From assembly GCA_037389465.1 (NCBI GenBank), contig JAZARR010000200.1, positions 634,001-698,000 of the forward strand: 64,000 nucleotides of DNA, read 5' to 3'. The notes beneath the pieces were generated by a model that was not told the origin of the DNA, did not search any database, and saw only the letters and a program-made list of their open reading frames with translations. Position 1 is the stretch's first letter; the number at the start of each line of letters is the position of its first letter. The translations under genes and the position numbers were made by a program. This document shows positions 45,729 through 58,555 of the stretch, piece after piece. The DNA is from Baylisascaris procyonis (lineage: Eukaryota > Nematoda > Chromadorea > Rhabditida > Ascarididae).

Positions 45729-47456
45729 TTATTAATTTATTTTACTGAGAGGCTCTTCTCCTTCTTTTTCTTTCTCAGTCGGTGTTCAGTCTGTTCACAA
45801 CCTTTTTTATTGTATGTACGTGCAGAGAGTTTTGACGATAGCAGTGGATATTGTTTGCTTTTATGTTTTTTCTCTATATGTGAGTAGCAGATGGGAAACC
45901 TTTTTGGATAAAATAACGATACCATTCGAAAATCGACTAGACTCTCCGATGATCGATCTAGTATGACATAATCGAGGTTGAATAAGAGGGCTTTTGAGAT
46001 AGGGTTAAGCAGAGTAAGAGGAGAAACTTTCGAATAGAATATTAAAATAACCAGTCTTGACTATATTAATTATTAAATATTCCCATTGTGCTATGTTTTT
46101 TACTTATTTTCTTTTTTATTGTTTTCTATTTTATTTTAATATTCCTTTAATTGTTATTTAGGATGCTGATGTAGCGCCTTTGCATATTGACATATAATTA
46201 TGCCCTTCCCCTCCTCGAAGAAGTATAACCATAACTTCATTTCGAAAGGAGTTGGGGATTTTTTACTGCCCTATTGTCGTCTTTGAAGAGCGGAAAGTGC
46301 GTTTTCCAATTAAATAGAATCAACCAATTTCACAGTGAAGAACTTAGAGGATGAATCTTTTTCATCGAAATCTCCACTTCATAAATGGGAGAGAGGTGAT
46401 TTTCATTTCCCATCCACCCATTTCCTTCATATTCTGTCTCGGTTCCCTTATATTTCATGTTGCTAAAAGTTGTCTTTTTCTTTCGATTTTATCATCGCAT
46501 TTTTTTATCGCACATTCCAATTTTCTGTAAGGGAAGTGTTTCACTTGTTTGTGAACGTTCAATTTTATTTTATGTACTAATCAATTAACTCATATAGATG
46601 ACGTCATATTTGTCTGTTGTGAATGTTCGTTTATTGGTGCTCACTTCTTCGTGATAAACAAATATGGTATAAAATGTATTCACGACTCACGACTAAAATC
46701 ACTTAACACATAAGAATCGGAGTTACTAATACCTAGCAAGTATCGTTCAAGAAAAAATCTCGATTTATACCGCATGAGACATGAATTTATTTATTTTTTT
46801 TATGGGCTTAAGAGTGTTATCTTTCGTAATCGTTAATTCTTTTAGAATGCAATTTTCACCTTCTCTCAAATATGCAAATTTAAAATTTTTTTGCGAGAGT
46901 ATTCTTCAAAAAATATTAGATAAAAATGGAATATTTTCAGGTTACTAGTATGTAAGTCTATTTAAAGCTGATGGAGTTTGGAAGGGAAAAGGGAGGGAAG
47001 GAAGTATTGTGACATGAATTTTCATTTAGTGGTCAAAAGAGGGGCATAATGCATGTCCCGTAGAAGAGTGTTGTTGAATGTGTGCGTTAAAACGTGGCCG
47101 TTTCTATCGATGCAGTATACACTACGCGTGCGTGTGTAACCCATAAATGGCGGCTACCCATTTCGTATCCCCCTCCCCAATTTTTCGAGAACACTCAATT
47201 TTTATTTGTGTTTCCCACTCATAAATAATCTCGTATTACCTATTTTAGGCCTCTGTTACCGTAATTTTGACCTTTAATAGTGCGAATATTGATGGAGATC
47301 GCTGAATGGTTGGATACCATGAGAGTACTGTGGGGTCACGCCCGCTTTTTCTCTTATGGTATTTGAGGCACGTCGTTTGTAAATCTTTGGGATCCTTTCA
47401 CTGATTTTTTAAATCTCTGTAAATATTTTCGCCATTTTTCAATATTTATTATGCAG
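45726..47456. other. Non-coding end of block C2
   Basis: AT-rich sequence matching 27.26-28.78 kb. C1/C2 similarity stops near 47170. No exon with consistent splice sites. Confidence 0.4.
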
Positions 47457-47518
47457 ATGTGACTATCTCCTGGCAGTGTTAATTCAACAGCTGCTCGAGC
47501 TAGGAATTATGCGATTTG
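47457..47518 (+). CDS. Gene W exon a, unidentified
   Basis: 62 nt between TTATTATGCAG and TTTG|GTAGGC, phase 2 to 1, reading CDYLLAVLIQQLLELGIMRF. It is a leucine-rich amphipathic helix. If the donor is skipped, the frame continues for 16 more codons to a stop. Unrecognised. Confidence 0.35.
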
Positions 47519-48298
47519 GTAGGCGTGAACTGTTTCGTATGACTCCTTGTCCTATTTATATATGACATGAAATACTGCTTGTCTGGGTGAGCGAACTTCA
47601 AAGGCATTTGTGGTGGCAGATCAACGATGCGTCTCTCCAGTTGTTTTGAAACTCCTTACCTTTTACATTGGCTCATTTGCGCTATCGTTTTCTCTTTCAC
47701 ATTCATTTTCTTGCGCTTATCATCAGTGCCATTTGCGCCACGAGTGGTAGAGCGAGTGATAAATACATCACTTGAGTAGTTTCTGAGAAAGCATGAGATG
47801 AGCTCGTTGAAGGGGAAGGGTACGCTAATGTCGAACGAGGAAGGGTAGAACCATTCGTGCGCACAGCTATTAAGATGCACTCTTCGGGATCTGTACGGCA
47901 ATTATCTCTCCTAGGTATTAATATTCATATCCCAGATATTAATGTTCGAAGGTATGCGACAGACTCGAGAAGTGTGTTCCAGTGGAAAGTTGCAGATGTG
48001 ATAGTTGCTATGAAGTTTTTCATTTGAAGATGCTGATTGTTTGTGGCTCTTTAATCTGCATGTTTCATACTTCGTTAGTCTGTCACTCTCCACCTCTGCG
48101 CTTTAATTTCGGAGGGACAAACTTTGTGGGCAGATGTTGCAAAAATTTTTTCACGCTTGTACAAAAAACCAGATTTGTTGTGAGAACTTCCCCTCCCGCG
48201 CTCAAGCGTAGAAGCTCCAAACATTGGAGAATGGATTAATATTGGACTTTCAAAGTCTTTATATGTACTTGTGTTTAACGTTGATAATTTGTTCAAAG

Positions 48299-48386
48299 CA
48301 AACGACGGCCGAGAGAAGCAATTCGACTGACGCGATTTATGTGCAGCCGGTGCTTTATCCTTTCAGATGGCTTTTATCAGTGGCAG
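48299..48386 (+). CDS. Gene W exon b, unidentified
   Basis: 88 nt between TTCAAAG and GGCAG|GTTGTT, phase 0 to 1, reading QTTAERSNSTDAIYVQPVLY then PFRWLLSVA. The phase joins the exon at 48550 exactly. The acceptor has a weak pyrimidine tract. Confidence 0.35.
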
Positions 48387-48549
48387 GTTGTTTTGTTGAT
48401 TATCGTAAGCGGAATAATATATGAGTAGATAACGATGCTTTTTTCGATGCGCGTTTTTATTATGTGTTTTGATTTTAAAGGTATCTTATATCCAAACCTA
48501 AACCGGGCGTTGAGATGATTGGTCGTATTGTCTCATGTTTCCATTTTAG

Positions 48550-48654
48550 GGCATGAACAAACATGGTTCTGGTTCGATTTGGGTAGGAGGCGTTCGTGCA
48601 ATCGTGATCCGACCGCAACCCGGCCCGTTTTTGACCACTACCATATGGAAATCG
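48550..48654 (+). CDS. Gene W exon c, unidentified
   Basis: 105 nt between CCATTTTAG and ATCG|GTATGC. In the phase set by exon b it reads HEQTWFWFDLGRRRSCNRDP and then VFDHYHMEI. A second frame (GSGSIWVGGVRAIVIRPQPG) is also completely open and ends at the same donor, so the frame is not secure. Confidence 0.35.
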
Positions 48655-48789
48655 GTATGCGTTGATTAATAACCATTAAGGCTATTGTGTAGTAGGGACG
48701 TGGTGTAATAGTCTTTTGAAACTTCCCACCCGAAGGTTCTTGTTACGAAATATTACTAGGCGTCGAGGCATTAAAGGTTGAGGCATTCA

Positions 48790-49507
48790 TTGCTACGAGT
48801 AGATAAAGTGAAGGAGGGTTGGGGAAAAGGCCGGTAGGAACTGTTGGTTTTGCAGGTTTGTGCACCATTGCTACGAGTAGATAAAATGAAGGAGGGTTGG
48901 GGAAAAGCCGGTAGGAAGTGTTGGTTTTGCTAGTTTGTGCACCATTGCTGCGATTAGATAAAATGAAGGAGGGTTGGGGAAAAGGCCGGTAGGAAGTGTT
49001 GGTTTTGCTGGTTTGTGCACCATTGCTACGAGTAGATAAAATGGAGGGTTGGGGAAAAGGCCGGTAGGAAGTGTTGGTTTTGCTAGTTTGTGCACCATTG
49101 CTGCGATTAGATAAAATAAAGGAGGGTTGGGGAAAAGGCCGGTAGGAAGTGTTGGTTTTGCTAGTTTGTGCACCATTGCTGCGATTAGATAAAATGAAGG
49201 AGGGTTAGGGAAAAGGCCGGTAGGAAGTGTTGGTTTTGCTAGTTTGTGCACCATTGCTGCGAGTAGATAAAATGAAGGAGGGTTGGAGAAAAGGCCGGTA
49301 GGAACTGTTGGTTTTGCAGGTTTGTGCACCATTGCTACGAGTAGATAAAATGAAGGAGGGTTAGGGAAAAGGCCGGTAGGAAGTGTTGGTTTTGCTAGTT
49401 TGTGCACCATTGCTACGAGTAGATAAAGTGAAGGAGGGTTGGGGAAAAGGCCGGTAGGAACTGTTGGTTTTGCAGGTTTGTGCACCATTGCTACGAGTAG
49501 ATAAAAG
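48790..49507. repeat. 78-bp minisatellite, about nine units
   Basis: Same unit as at 1-216, with small length variants (one unit lacks a few bases). On the minus strand a 217-codon frame stays open through it as imperfect 26-residue repeats (for example MVHKLAKPTLPTGLFPNPPS). I see no promoter or splice context for it. Confidence 0.95.
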
Positions 49508-50035
49508 TACACTGATATGAACAACTTCTAGAAAGCGCAGGTTGCGTTTTATCAAATGTGGTATTTGTATCTACGATCATTTTAGATGGTTGTTTGAGAG
49601 GGAGTTGATTCCTGTTGAGGTAGTAGACAGTGTCCTTAACATCAGCTAAATTATTAAGAATATCATCCGAAATTTTACAAGCCGATAAAAAGAGAGATTT
49701 GAAGAATATTTGTTTACTATAGAATGCTTTATATACGTTGGCATGAGGGATGCTTTGTGGTGGGGATCATTGTGAATGCTATAGTTTGTTGTAACGAATG
49801 GATTTATTTGCTATAGCAGCAGATTTCTAAACAAATATCACTTGATATTTTATTCGATATTATTTTAAAACCGATTGGCATTTCAGCAGATTTAAGATTG
49901 GATGGATGTCTGATTTTTAGTGTTATATATGAAATTCCAACTGCTCGTGTCCATAGTTGTTTGTGCATTCAGGCATTATGTGCAATATTGGCGTGTTTTA
50001 TACGCTAATTAAGTATGTGATTTAACGCTTTGCAG

Positions 50036-50252
50036 AGTCATATTTTGGCTGCAAGCACGGTCGCCAACGCATCGAAGTCGTCGTTGGATTTGTTGAGGAT
50101 TGGATAAAACGTTGGCAAGGACGTCACGATAACGAACGATGGCACCGCAATATTGGATACGACGAATATGGAGGATCATGTTGCCCAGATTGTGTTCCAA
50201 CTCTCGAAGGGTCATGATGCAGAAATTGGAGACGGAACTACCGGAGTTGTCG
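50036..50252 (+). pseudogene. CCT5-like pseudo-exon, A' copy
   Basis: Same sequence and same in-frame TAA as 746-962, so the lesions predate the duplication. EIGDGTTGVV is intact; the GLDKM region is destroyed. Confidence 0.75.
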
Positions 50253-51181
50253 GTAAGCGGCTGTTTGCTGAAGGGGGGGGGGGAGGAAGAAGGGATTGTG
50301 GCTACTTAGGCGTGTTTTTTAAATAAGGCAAATAGATGATTTACACTACTACTCGCTCCACTATCTGCGTGCTTCTGCACTTTGGAACATATTTTATGGC
50401 TTCTTTATTACCCTCTAATCGATTTTCTTGTTCTCAATAGCTAATATAATCGTCATAGACGGTTTTTATTTAAACGGTTTTATAATAGAGTACATTTGGT
50501 AGTTTATAGTAATTTGAAAGTATGGAATTCTATAATATGGTGACTTGTTGGCGGCGTAAAGGTGTTTAGTCATATATTGTTTGTTTTATTTAATGCTTTG
50601 TTTTATTAAGACATATTTGAAGATTAATCTGCTGCATATTGTAGATCTTTTTATGTTGTTTATTTTTCATCGTATAAAGAATTGTTGAATATATTAACTT
50701 CTCGTAAATGTAATATGAGGAGCTTTCGGGAGCAGTTATAAAAATTTTATTATAAATAAGTACGAGATGATGGTTGTAGATTTGACTAGTTGCATATATC
50801 ACTGCAACCACTTTTTTCTTTGCTTTTTTATTGTTTATATTCTATAAAGTTTAATTAGGTAGGAATAATTACCCGGAATTAATATAATTGAAATTACTTG
50901 CTGCTCTCTCTTCCTTCGGAAGTTAATCGCATGCCAATTTTTGATGTAAAGTTTTGGTAGAGATGGTTAGGTTAAATCGGCATACAAAAATTGTTTCTAT
51001 TTTGGAGGTGTTTCATCGTAAATTCATCGAGAAAATTATTGATAGTAGACAGCATGTTTATTTTTTTTTAATTTCTTATAAATTTTTCGAGAAATTCTCC
51101 GTAAATAAAATTAAATTATTCTTGAAATAAATGTAAAGCTGATGATAGTATTTTCAGGTTTAAATGTGCTCAATATTGCAG

Positions 51182-51240
51182 CTGTGTGAGGAGTTGTCCT
51201 CGGTGTATGTTCGCTATTTTCGCGAAGTCCAAAACACTCG
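51182..51240 (+). CDS. Gene X exon (A' copy)
   Basis: Identical to 1889-1947: LCEELSSVYVRYFREV, acceptor TATTGCAG, donor CG|GTGCGG. Because the copies are identical, comparison gives no information on constraint. Confidence 0.4.
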
Positions 51241-51855
51241 GTGCGGTTATTGATTGGAGTTCTCTATCTCAAGCGAGGAGCGCTCACATTTGAAGAGACC
51301 TGAACAAGGGACCGCAATTTTGATATGGTCACTCGTTGTCACCAATTTCATCTTTTGCTTGTTCTTAGTGGACTGTGGAATGGTAGTGGCTGACGGTAAT
51401 CACCTTCACTTCGTCGACACAGTTGTGGCAACTATGGCTAAGAGGTACAAAAATTCATTCCTAGATGACATGCTTTTGAATTCACTCACACCTCGGAAAT
51501 CCAGGATGGATAACGCGCAGAGATTTTTGCGTGTGCTGATGAGCTGGAATCACTCAATATTAGTTAAGAGTTCATCTGCCAGGCTTTTTCACATCGAGGG
51601 ATGGGCCTCCTTGACGTATAGGTATCTATCGTTTAGAAATCGCAGTATGGGAAATTTTGGAAGGTGATATAAGTGTCAACCTATAGGAAATATTGATTTC
51701 TATCGAAGTAAAATGTGTTCATTCGAGATCTAGTTGTTGCTTTTTGAAGTACGCATATCAAATAAGTTGATGCGTTTCGATATTCATTTTGAACTTCAAA
51801 TTGCCTTTATGTTCCCTTTTATTCAGCGAAAGGATTGCATATTCAGCGAAGGACT

Positions 51856-51888
51856 GTGTGCGATACTCATTTGATGAGTATCGCACAC
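51856..51888. repeat. Perfect 15-bp stem hairpin, A' copy
   Basis: Same 15-bp arms and 3-nt loop as 2563-2595. Confidence 0.85.
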
Positions 51889-52292
51889 CTCACATGATAT
51901 ACACTGAAAGTATGGTGCACATTATGCGTTGCGTTAGTTGCGACGCGCACTAGTTGGTGAGCATGTAGTGCCAATGAGGTACAGTGTGTAGGCTGCATGT
52001 GGTACTAGTGGTGGTACGGTTCTTGTGTGCTTTTTAATGGTCGTTAATGGGATTGATTGTGAATCGCCGAGTTCTTTTATTGTTGTATTGTTGACAAATA
52101 AGGTGTTAATTTTTTATTCATGAATACCTTTTCCGTATGCTAACCAATATCTGGAAAATTCCTGATTAGGGGGAGGAAGACTTGTGTGAGATCATAGTTT
52201 AGAGAAAATTTTTCACTGTTCTCGCTGAGGTCATATTCATGCAAAAATTACTGCTAGGTTCTTTTTGAGCTTCTCATTTCAGTATTTTCTAG

Positions 52293-52365
52293 CCTTGCAA
52301 ACCTCGTTGGTGATGAAGCAAAGTTCCAGAACTTTGAGCGGAAATCAAAGTGGCATCACTATTGA
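52293..52365 (+). CDS. Gene X candidate exon (A' copy)
   Basis: Identical to 2999-3071; reads LANLVGDEAKFQNFERKSK to TGA. Confidence 0.3.
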
Positions 52366-53359
52366 TTAGACAGATTAGAGTTGGAGAGAAATTAAGCGAT
52401 GACGTAAGAATTATTGAATCATCAAATACTTGTTATGACCCAATAATCTTCAGGTAACGTTTTCATGCGATGACTACGAGAGTCGTATCTTTGACCAACA
52501 AAACCTGGCCGATCTGGAAGAACTTAAAAACAATACTTAACGCAAGCCGTGGATCTCTTCCATTCACTCTAATCGGAGGTTTCTCTCTTTATCTTTTATT
52601 TATTGCCCTCGTCATCTTTGTTTCTCTCTGGAAATTGTTTTATAGCTATATCTTCCTTATGGCTCTCTCATTCATTAGGAATCATATTACTAACCTGTGT
52701 GGTTTTTGTGAATATCCTTCGGTACTTGACATAACTGTACTTTTCATTGTTGTTTTCTAAATGTTTTGAGTATTTGTACGGATATACGGGTAGCTCTTCT
52801 ATTCCACTTCCATTAATAGTGGTCAAATGTGTATACGAGGTGTGGGCCATATGCAGATGTCGAAAATTTGAAAATTATATAGTCAAGCGATTCGATGATT
52901 ATATGGGAAGCTGAAAAAAAGACTAACAAATTTTGCTATTTTTCATCAAAAATGTCAACGAATTTCTTTTCGTTCTTCCTTTTAGACGAGAATATTTTAG
53001 CATTTTCTCAACAAATTTCCCAATGCAAAGAGCTTTATACCTGAAATCTAAAGTAAACAACGTAGTCGCATTTATAGCATTTATGAATTGCTATTGCCCA
53101 ATTCGTCACGTGGCAGAAATTTGTATACATAATAAGGGCATGGTTAGGCGAAAAATTTCCAGATTTTGTTGAAACGAATTGGGAGGGGGAGGATGGGGTC
53201 GGCATATACGGACAACATTTTTTTGAATTCCGATATTTCAAAGGGAAATTTATCGTAATTGCTTTGCCTTATTTCCTCCAATTATTTCCCTTTTCCAGTA
53301 GAAATTCATCTCGTCGCAAAATATGCGAATATGGTAGCTCATTTATTGTAACTTTTTAG

Positions 53360-53546
53360 GTTAGAAGAAATGGATGAGGAGGAAATGGAGAAGGAAACCG
53401 AAGAAGAGGAAGGAAGTAGTTGGACGATGGATGAGAGCAAAGAATCGTCCGAAGAATGGGGAGAGCGAGAGTATACTCCATCATATATGGACGAGGTTGA
53501 TCAGGTTATAACGACGTTCAACTCGATATTTGGGACAAATTTATAA
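53360..53546 (+). CDS. Acidic C-terminal exon (A' copy)
   Basis: Encodes the same 62-residue acidic tail as 4066-4252 (EEMDEEEMEKETEEEEG ... ITTFNSIF, TAA). It lies about 0.7 kb upstream of the first recognised gene Y exon and probably ends the preceding gene. Confidence 0.5.
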
Positions 53547-54264
53547 AGGTTCTCTTACTTTGATATTTAACCATTTATGCAGTGCAGTTTTGCCAAATGC
53601 ATAATGAGAGTAAGAAATAGTACAGATTGATTAGCGAAGAATTCGCCCATTGAGATTTTTGTAAAGAAACTTAACGAGTGAAATCGTGATTGAGGAAATT
53701 TATAAAGGAATAAAACTTAACGAGAGATATACGTCGCGTTTAAGTTTCGAAGTTCAAGTGGTTATTCCCCGCGTTGTGGGTGGGGAGGAGACAGTTATTT
53801 GCACGTCATTGGCGCTTCATGATGAATTGATGTAGCATCGATTCTTCCTTCTACTAGCACTACAATCGGATTGGATTATAGACGTTTACAAGCAAAGTAC
53901 TTCTGCGCTAAGAGCGCTATTATAATATCACAGCATGCAACATGACGGCGATTTATTTTAGAGGCGAATTATTGCTCCGTTTTTCACCTTTAGAGGTCTA
54001 TGAAGCCATTATCGCAATATTTCAACTGAATGAAGTGGTGTGCTGTTAACAAGGTGGGCAGTAAATATGCTATCGAGTATTGTAGTATCCGGAATAAGCT
54101 TATGCCTATTTAAAAAGAAAAAAAACTTTGGTTTGTATGGTGATGGCTTTTACTGCAAAAAACATATCGATCCGTTCGGTATCGCTCATCACTAGGTTGT
54201 GTGACGTTGGGTGTAAGGTAGGGCAAATTTATCCCACCTGATTTTTTTATAACGAATTTTTAAG

Positions 54265-54405
54265 GGAAGTGATTTGAAGGATATGGTAGAAAACGATGCT
54301 ACACGCTTTCCGAGAGTACAACTTGCCGAGGTGAAGTCGTTCTTGGAGAGATGCGAAAGGAAGCCTTATGAGCCGATGGCTATTGCCAGCGAGTTGGTCG
54401 CATCT
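54265..54405 (+). CDS. Gene Y exon a, unidentified protein
   Basis: 141 nt, phase 0 to 0, between TTTTTAAG and TCT|GTAAGC, reading DLKDMVENDATRFPRVQLAE then VKSFLERCERKPYEPMA. Charged and helical-looking. It splices in phase to 54683. Family unknown; upstream exons not located. Confidence 0.5.
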
Positions 54406-54682
54406 GTAAGCAACTTTCGATGACATGTGCATGTATGAGTACTCTCACCGTGCAGTGAATACTGCCAAATTCTCCACCATTCTATCATTGAGCTTGATGC
54501 CTTAGCTTCTATAGATCTCCTTTAGATTCTTGCAATCTGTCCGGTGTGGCTAACATTCGCTTGACCATCTTTTTTATCCTTTTTTTTTTTTTTGCAGTTT
54601 TGTTTAATTTTTTCACTTATCAGTGCGCAATTTTTATGGATTTATGTAAAATTTGTTGCATTTAAGAAATATTTTTATGCAG

Positions 54683-54746
54683 AAATTCCGCGAATGTATA
54701 GAATTACTCTTTGAGAAGCATGCAAAAGATGAAAAAAATGATGGAA
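54683..54746 (+). CDS. Gene Y exon b
   Basis: 64 nt between TTTATGCAG and A|GTAGGT, phase 0 to 1, reading KFRECIELLFEKHAKDEKND and G. The donor A|GTAGGT is chosen over TAG|GTATTT because only it gives an open join to exon c. Block A's copy lost this acceptor and gained a stop. Confidence 0.55.
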
Positions 54747-54879
54747 GTAGGTATTTTAAAATGGCGAATTCTTATAAGTGAATGGGGCAATCTAGAAATT
54801 GCAGAATCATGAAGCATACTTTGACCTGAAATTGCATTTCCCCATCGATTTTGAAACTATGAGATCTGACGTTCTGCGA

Positions 54880-55116
54880 TCACCTTAGTTTCTCTCTGAA
54901 TCTTTTTTGAGTTGTTAAGGGAATTTCATTCTGTTGATTTGATACCTCCATTGCATATGTTAATGATTTTACAATAAATGTTTTGCTATCAATGACGTCA
55001 TTTGTGATATTAAAATTTTCGGTATAATTCCGTATTAATTCCTCAAAAATGATATAATGCTGCATTTCCATTATTTTTTGCACATAATATTGTGCATCGT
55101 TGAAATTGATGGTCAT
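54880..55116 (-). CDS. Minus-strand small ORF, A' copy (C-terminus shifted)
   Basis: 78 codons, starting as in block A (MTINFNDAQYY). A 4-bp deletion near 54915 replaces the last residues. It is nested in the gene Y intron; status uncertain. Confidence 0.2.
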   Translation of the reverse strand: MTINFNDAQYYVQKIMEMQHYIIFEELIRNYTENFNITNDVIDSKTFIVKSLTYAMEVSNQQNEIPLTTQKRFREKLR

Positions 55117-55228
55117 TTTATTTAATGTTATCGACTAATCCTTCACCTAGGCATTTCTTCTTCGTTATAAATCTTGTGCAAGGGCTCCAACTAGCTCGAT
55201 CAAATTCGCATGCCAATTATATTTTCAG

Positions 55229-55302
55229 AAAGCGAAATGTATTCGGAACGGGAAATCGGCTTTTTGGAGAGACATAAAAATTGGTGTAACGCCTTTTCAA
55301 AG
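55229..55302 (+). CDS. Gene Y exon c
   Basis: 74 nt between TATTTTCAG and AAAG|GTGGTG, phase 1 to 0, reading SEMYSEREIGFLERHKNWCN then AFSK. It follows exon b without a phase break. Confidence 0.5.
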
Positions 55303-56092
55303 GTGGTGCACTTGTGGCACATGTTGGCACATGTTACAATCTTTTCTTCAAAAGGTGGCATTCCCTTCTCATGTGACCATGTGATCCCAAATAGTCAAAT
55401 ATTGCAACTTTTCGATGAATATTCAAAATTCTGAAAGGCGGTGTTAAAACTTTTGATTTGAAAGTTGGCGGAGTGCCAGAACTTTCTTGAACCAATAACC
55501 GCTCTTAGATCTGAGCCGTGAAAGAGCGTTATGTATATCGTTTTACAGCGCCATAATAAGTTGTTATCGATAGCTTTTGTTGTTTTGTAGATATTGTTGG
55601 GTAACCTATGGAGTGCCGGAAGGGGCAGATGGAAGTCAGTGTTTGTATGTTTGTGTATATGCAAATGTGTTATATGTCCGTATACGTGTATATTGCATTC
55701 CTTTCCCATGATATGGGCTACTAAATTTCCTGGGAGGGAGGGGGGATAAGCGCTTCCACTTTGATACCTTTCTTCCTAACCGAATTAAGACTGCAAGGTT
55801 TAATGCTAGTTTTACCATATTTACATAATTTCATGACGATCTAAAAGCCCTACGCGGGGAGGGAGAGATGGGAGAGGGGATGAGGAAGGGGAAGGGATGG
55901 AGGTGAGGTAGGAGAAGTTCGAGGCTGTTAAGTTTTTGCTTTTAAGGTTTTCTTTGAATATTCGCCATATCATTGGTCATCTTATTGTACTCTTTTCTAT
56001 CCTTTATCGTATACTTTTTGAGGAATTGATATTTATTAGGCGATTGTTACGTAATATTTTATTTATATTTCAATTATTGTGTTATTTTTAAG

Positions 56093-56179
56093 AAGAGGTA
56101 TTTCGACGTTCGGTACAACAGTATCGTTGGGCAATATGGTGCATCGCTCGAGATTAGGATGTTCAGCTTCGTCGCATAA
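56093..56179 (+). CDS. Gene Y possible last exon
   Basis: After TTTTTAAG, phase 0, the frame reads KRYFDVRYNSIVGQYGASLE then IRMFSFVA and TAA. Phase and stop fit a terminal exon, but the second copy (about 6540) has lost the stop. Another frame here is open in both copies. Low confidence. Confidence 0.25.
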   Translation, partial: KRYFDVRYNSIVGQYGASLEIRMFSFVA

Positions 56180-58555
56180 TCTACAATCGACATCAAGTTC
56201 GTTTTATTTTTATTTATTTATTTCAAAACTTTTCCAATTTCGAGTATGTCTGCTGTGTATGTGTTTGTCTGTGTCTGTATGCGTCTGTGTGGGTTGTGTC
56301 CATGTGTTTCTGTGTCTGCCTGTGTGGGGCAGGTACTTTTTGACTATGATTTATTGGGCGGTTGTTGTATTCCCTAATGCTGTTCTAAATCATTATCGGT
56401 CTCTACCGTAATGCAAAGGCGGAGGAAGTACATCGTAACATCTATCATGAACTAGAATAGGGAAATTTTATAGGTTAAAAAGCATGGTTGTTTGATTCGG
56501 CGGATCTACAACGGGCGCTTATAATTTTGTTCATAAAGACCCTCAATTATACGGTTTTCTTTGTAATGCAGTTTAGGATTTTTCTTTGGCCCGAATACTT
56601 TATTCAAATTTATTCCACTAATTTCCTTGCATATTTTATATTATTATATTAAATTTATTCACAAGTATCATAATATGTTATAGTCATTAGTATGCATATA
56701 ATTAGTGTAATAAATCATGCAGGTGGAACTAAAGAATCCCTCATCCCTCCCTCCTTCTCTCTCTCACCTGGATTTGATGGGATCGGTCATATCGCTGAGA
56801 ATATCTTCTTGAAAAACTCCCGAACGAAAAGAATTTCCTGCATTATTCATAGAAGTTTCTCAGCCAAATCAGAATTGCTTTACTCCTTCTTTCACTTTTT
56901 CCTTCATCTTAATCTCTCCTTTTATTATGAGGCAACACTCCTGTACTTGCAATTTGACTGTTGACAGCTGACTGCTAATTAGGTGAGTCATGAATTGTCT
57001 TGTCTAATCTAGAGAATAATATGTTCATTAAGCGTTCCGTTGATATCATCGGTCATCAAGTATTTTGCGTTCATTGGTTTTGCTTAGTTTTTATTTTTCA
57101 ATAGGGAGATTTAAATCATAGGGGACCGTCTTCTATTATTTCCTAATTGCCAACCAAAGGGGTGACAGTATATATCCATACAATTAGGGTATTTATTAAA
57201 ATTTATTATGTTATATAACTTGTAACTTTGGATGGGTATGTGAATGATGGCATATAGATATGAATGTTTTTCATTTTTCTGTATTTCCACCGCTTGCTTT
57301 ATGAGCGCCTCTTGTAGACGGAATTATTGAGAAAAAGGGGGGCTTATAAACTATTCACTGTGAACATTTTTATTTTAAAGAAAGTTTTCTAAAAAAAAAT
57401 TTTTTTTTTCTAAACATTTTTTTGTTTTAGCAGGGGTTTTATTGAAAAGATAAGATATACGCACATAAAAATATTTTAAATGTTTAAGTATGGAAAGGTA
57501 GGAAATATTTTGAGAGCATTTTAAGCGAAAAACGATTAGGAATATGAATAGCTATATTAAAAAAATTTTTTTGTTATTACTAAGTTGTAAATGTGAATAA
57601 TGAATGTCATTTAATCGTTAAACTCATAATAAGTGCAATTAGATTGTCGCATAGCAACAGAGTGGGTATGTTTGCAAAGTAAAAGACTGTTTAGTTTTCA
57701 CTTATTGGGAAAATTTTCAGCTAATTTAGTCGAGCACACTTTATTTGAAGTATTTTAATCGTGTTTTTTAAACCTGATTTTTATATTTAATATTTTTTAT
57801 TATAGTAGATTCTATTAATTTTTGCGCATTTTATAGAATTATGCAAATTTTGCAAAGAAAGCCTCTTTTTTGGTTGATGAAAATTTCCGTCTAAATGTTA
57901 TGTGTTTGCTCCACTCAAAAAAGCGCATATTGGGCTTTATTTTATTGTTTTTTTTTGACGTTTAGAAATAGATTGATGTAGAGATTGAAGAAAGCGTATA
58001 GTATATTGCATCAGATTTACAGATATGCTTTATTGTAATTTTCTTAGTAGAAGAAATTAAGTGAATAGGAAAGGTACGCATAGAAATGAACGGGGGGGGG
58101 GGGGAGGGAGGGGAGGAACTTCGTAGAAATTGTGAACGTATTTCCAAGAACCTTGCATTTCTTTTCGGAGATGTGGCAAATCTAATGCGTTATTTGCTTT
58201 TGATTGTTGGGTATTACTTACAAATACTAATATGTTCTATTTTACTAATATATAATATTTATATGAGCAACTGTTTGTTGACACATAATATGGGGATAGT
58301 GGGCGCAGTGTTCTAAGAATTGCGAACTCCTTCAAATTTTTTGGAGGCTAGCTAGTGGGATTGCTTCAGCAATATTTTTCTTTCTTTCATTTTAAAGGTA
58401 AATTGATAATATTATTATTACATGGAAGCATTTATTTAATTTACCTGTGCATATCTTTGCATATTTTCTCACCTAATTGAATGTTTCGATTAATTAACTT
58501 AGTTGAGTCAATGATTAATAAAAATTTTTTATAAAAGATTATTGATTTAGGCATA
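56180..58555. other. Intergenic, gene Y to tuberin
   Basis: AT-rich. It holds about 0.8 kb absent from block A (57.2-58.0 kb) and a 12-base G run at 58091. It presumably contains the tuberin promoter, but I see no clear TATA box or trans-splice signal. Confidence 0.4.

Larger units (their letters stand above)
38138..47170. repeat. Segmental duplication block C2 (parental-looking copy)
   Basis: Direct repeat of 20.0-28.78 kb. It is continuous with gene Z exons 1-4 on the left, so it probably represents the original locus. It has about 1.15 kb absent from C1 (39.02-40.17 kb) and two deletions relative to C1 (near 43555 and 43585). Its cadherin-like exon has a stop that C1 does not. Confidence 0.95.
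48790..58160. repeat. Segmental duplication block A' (intact-looking copy)
   Basis: Direct repeat of 1-7862. Its gene Y exons have working splice sites and no stops. It continues into the tuberin gene on the right, which block A does not. It carries about 0.8 kb of extra AT-rich sequence at 57.2-58.0 kb. Confidence 0.95.
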
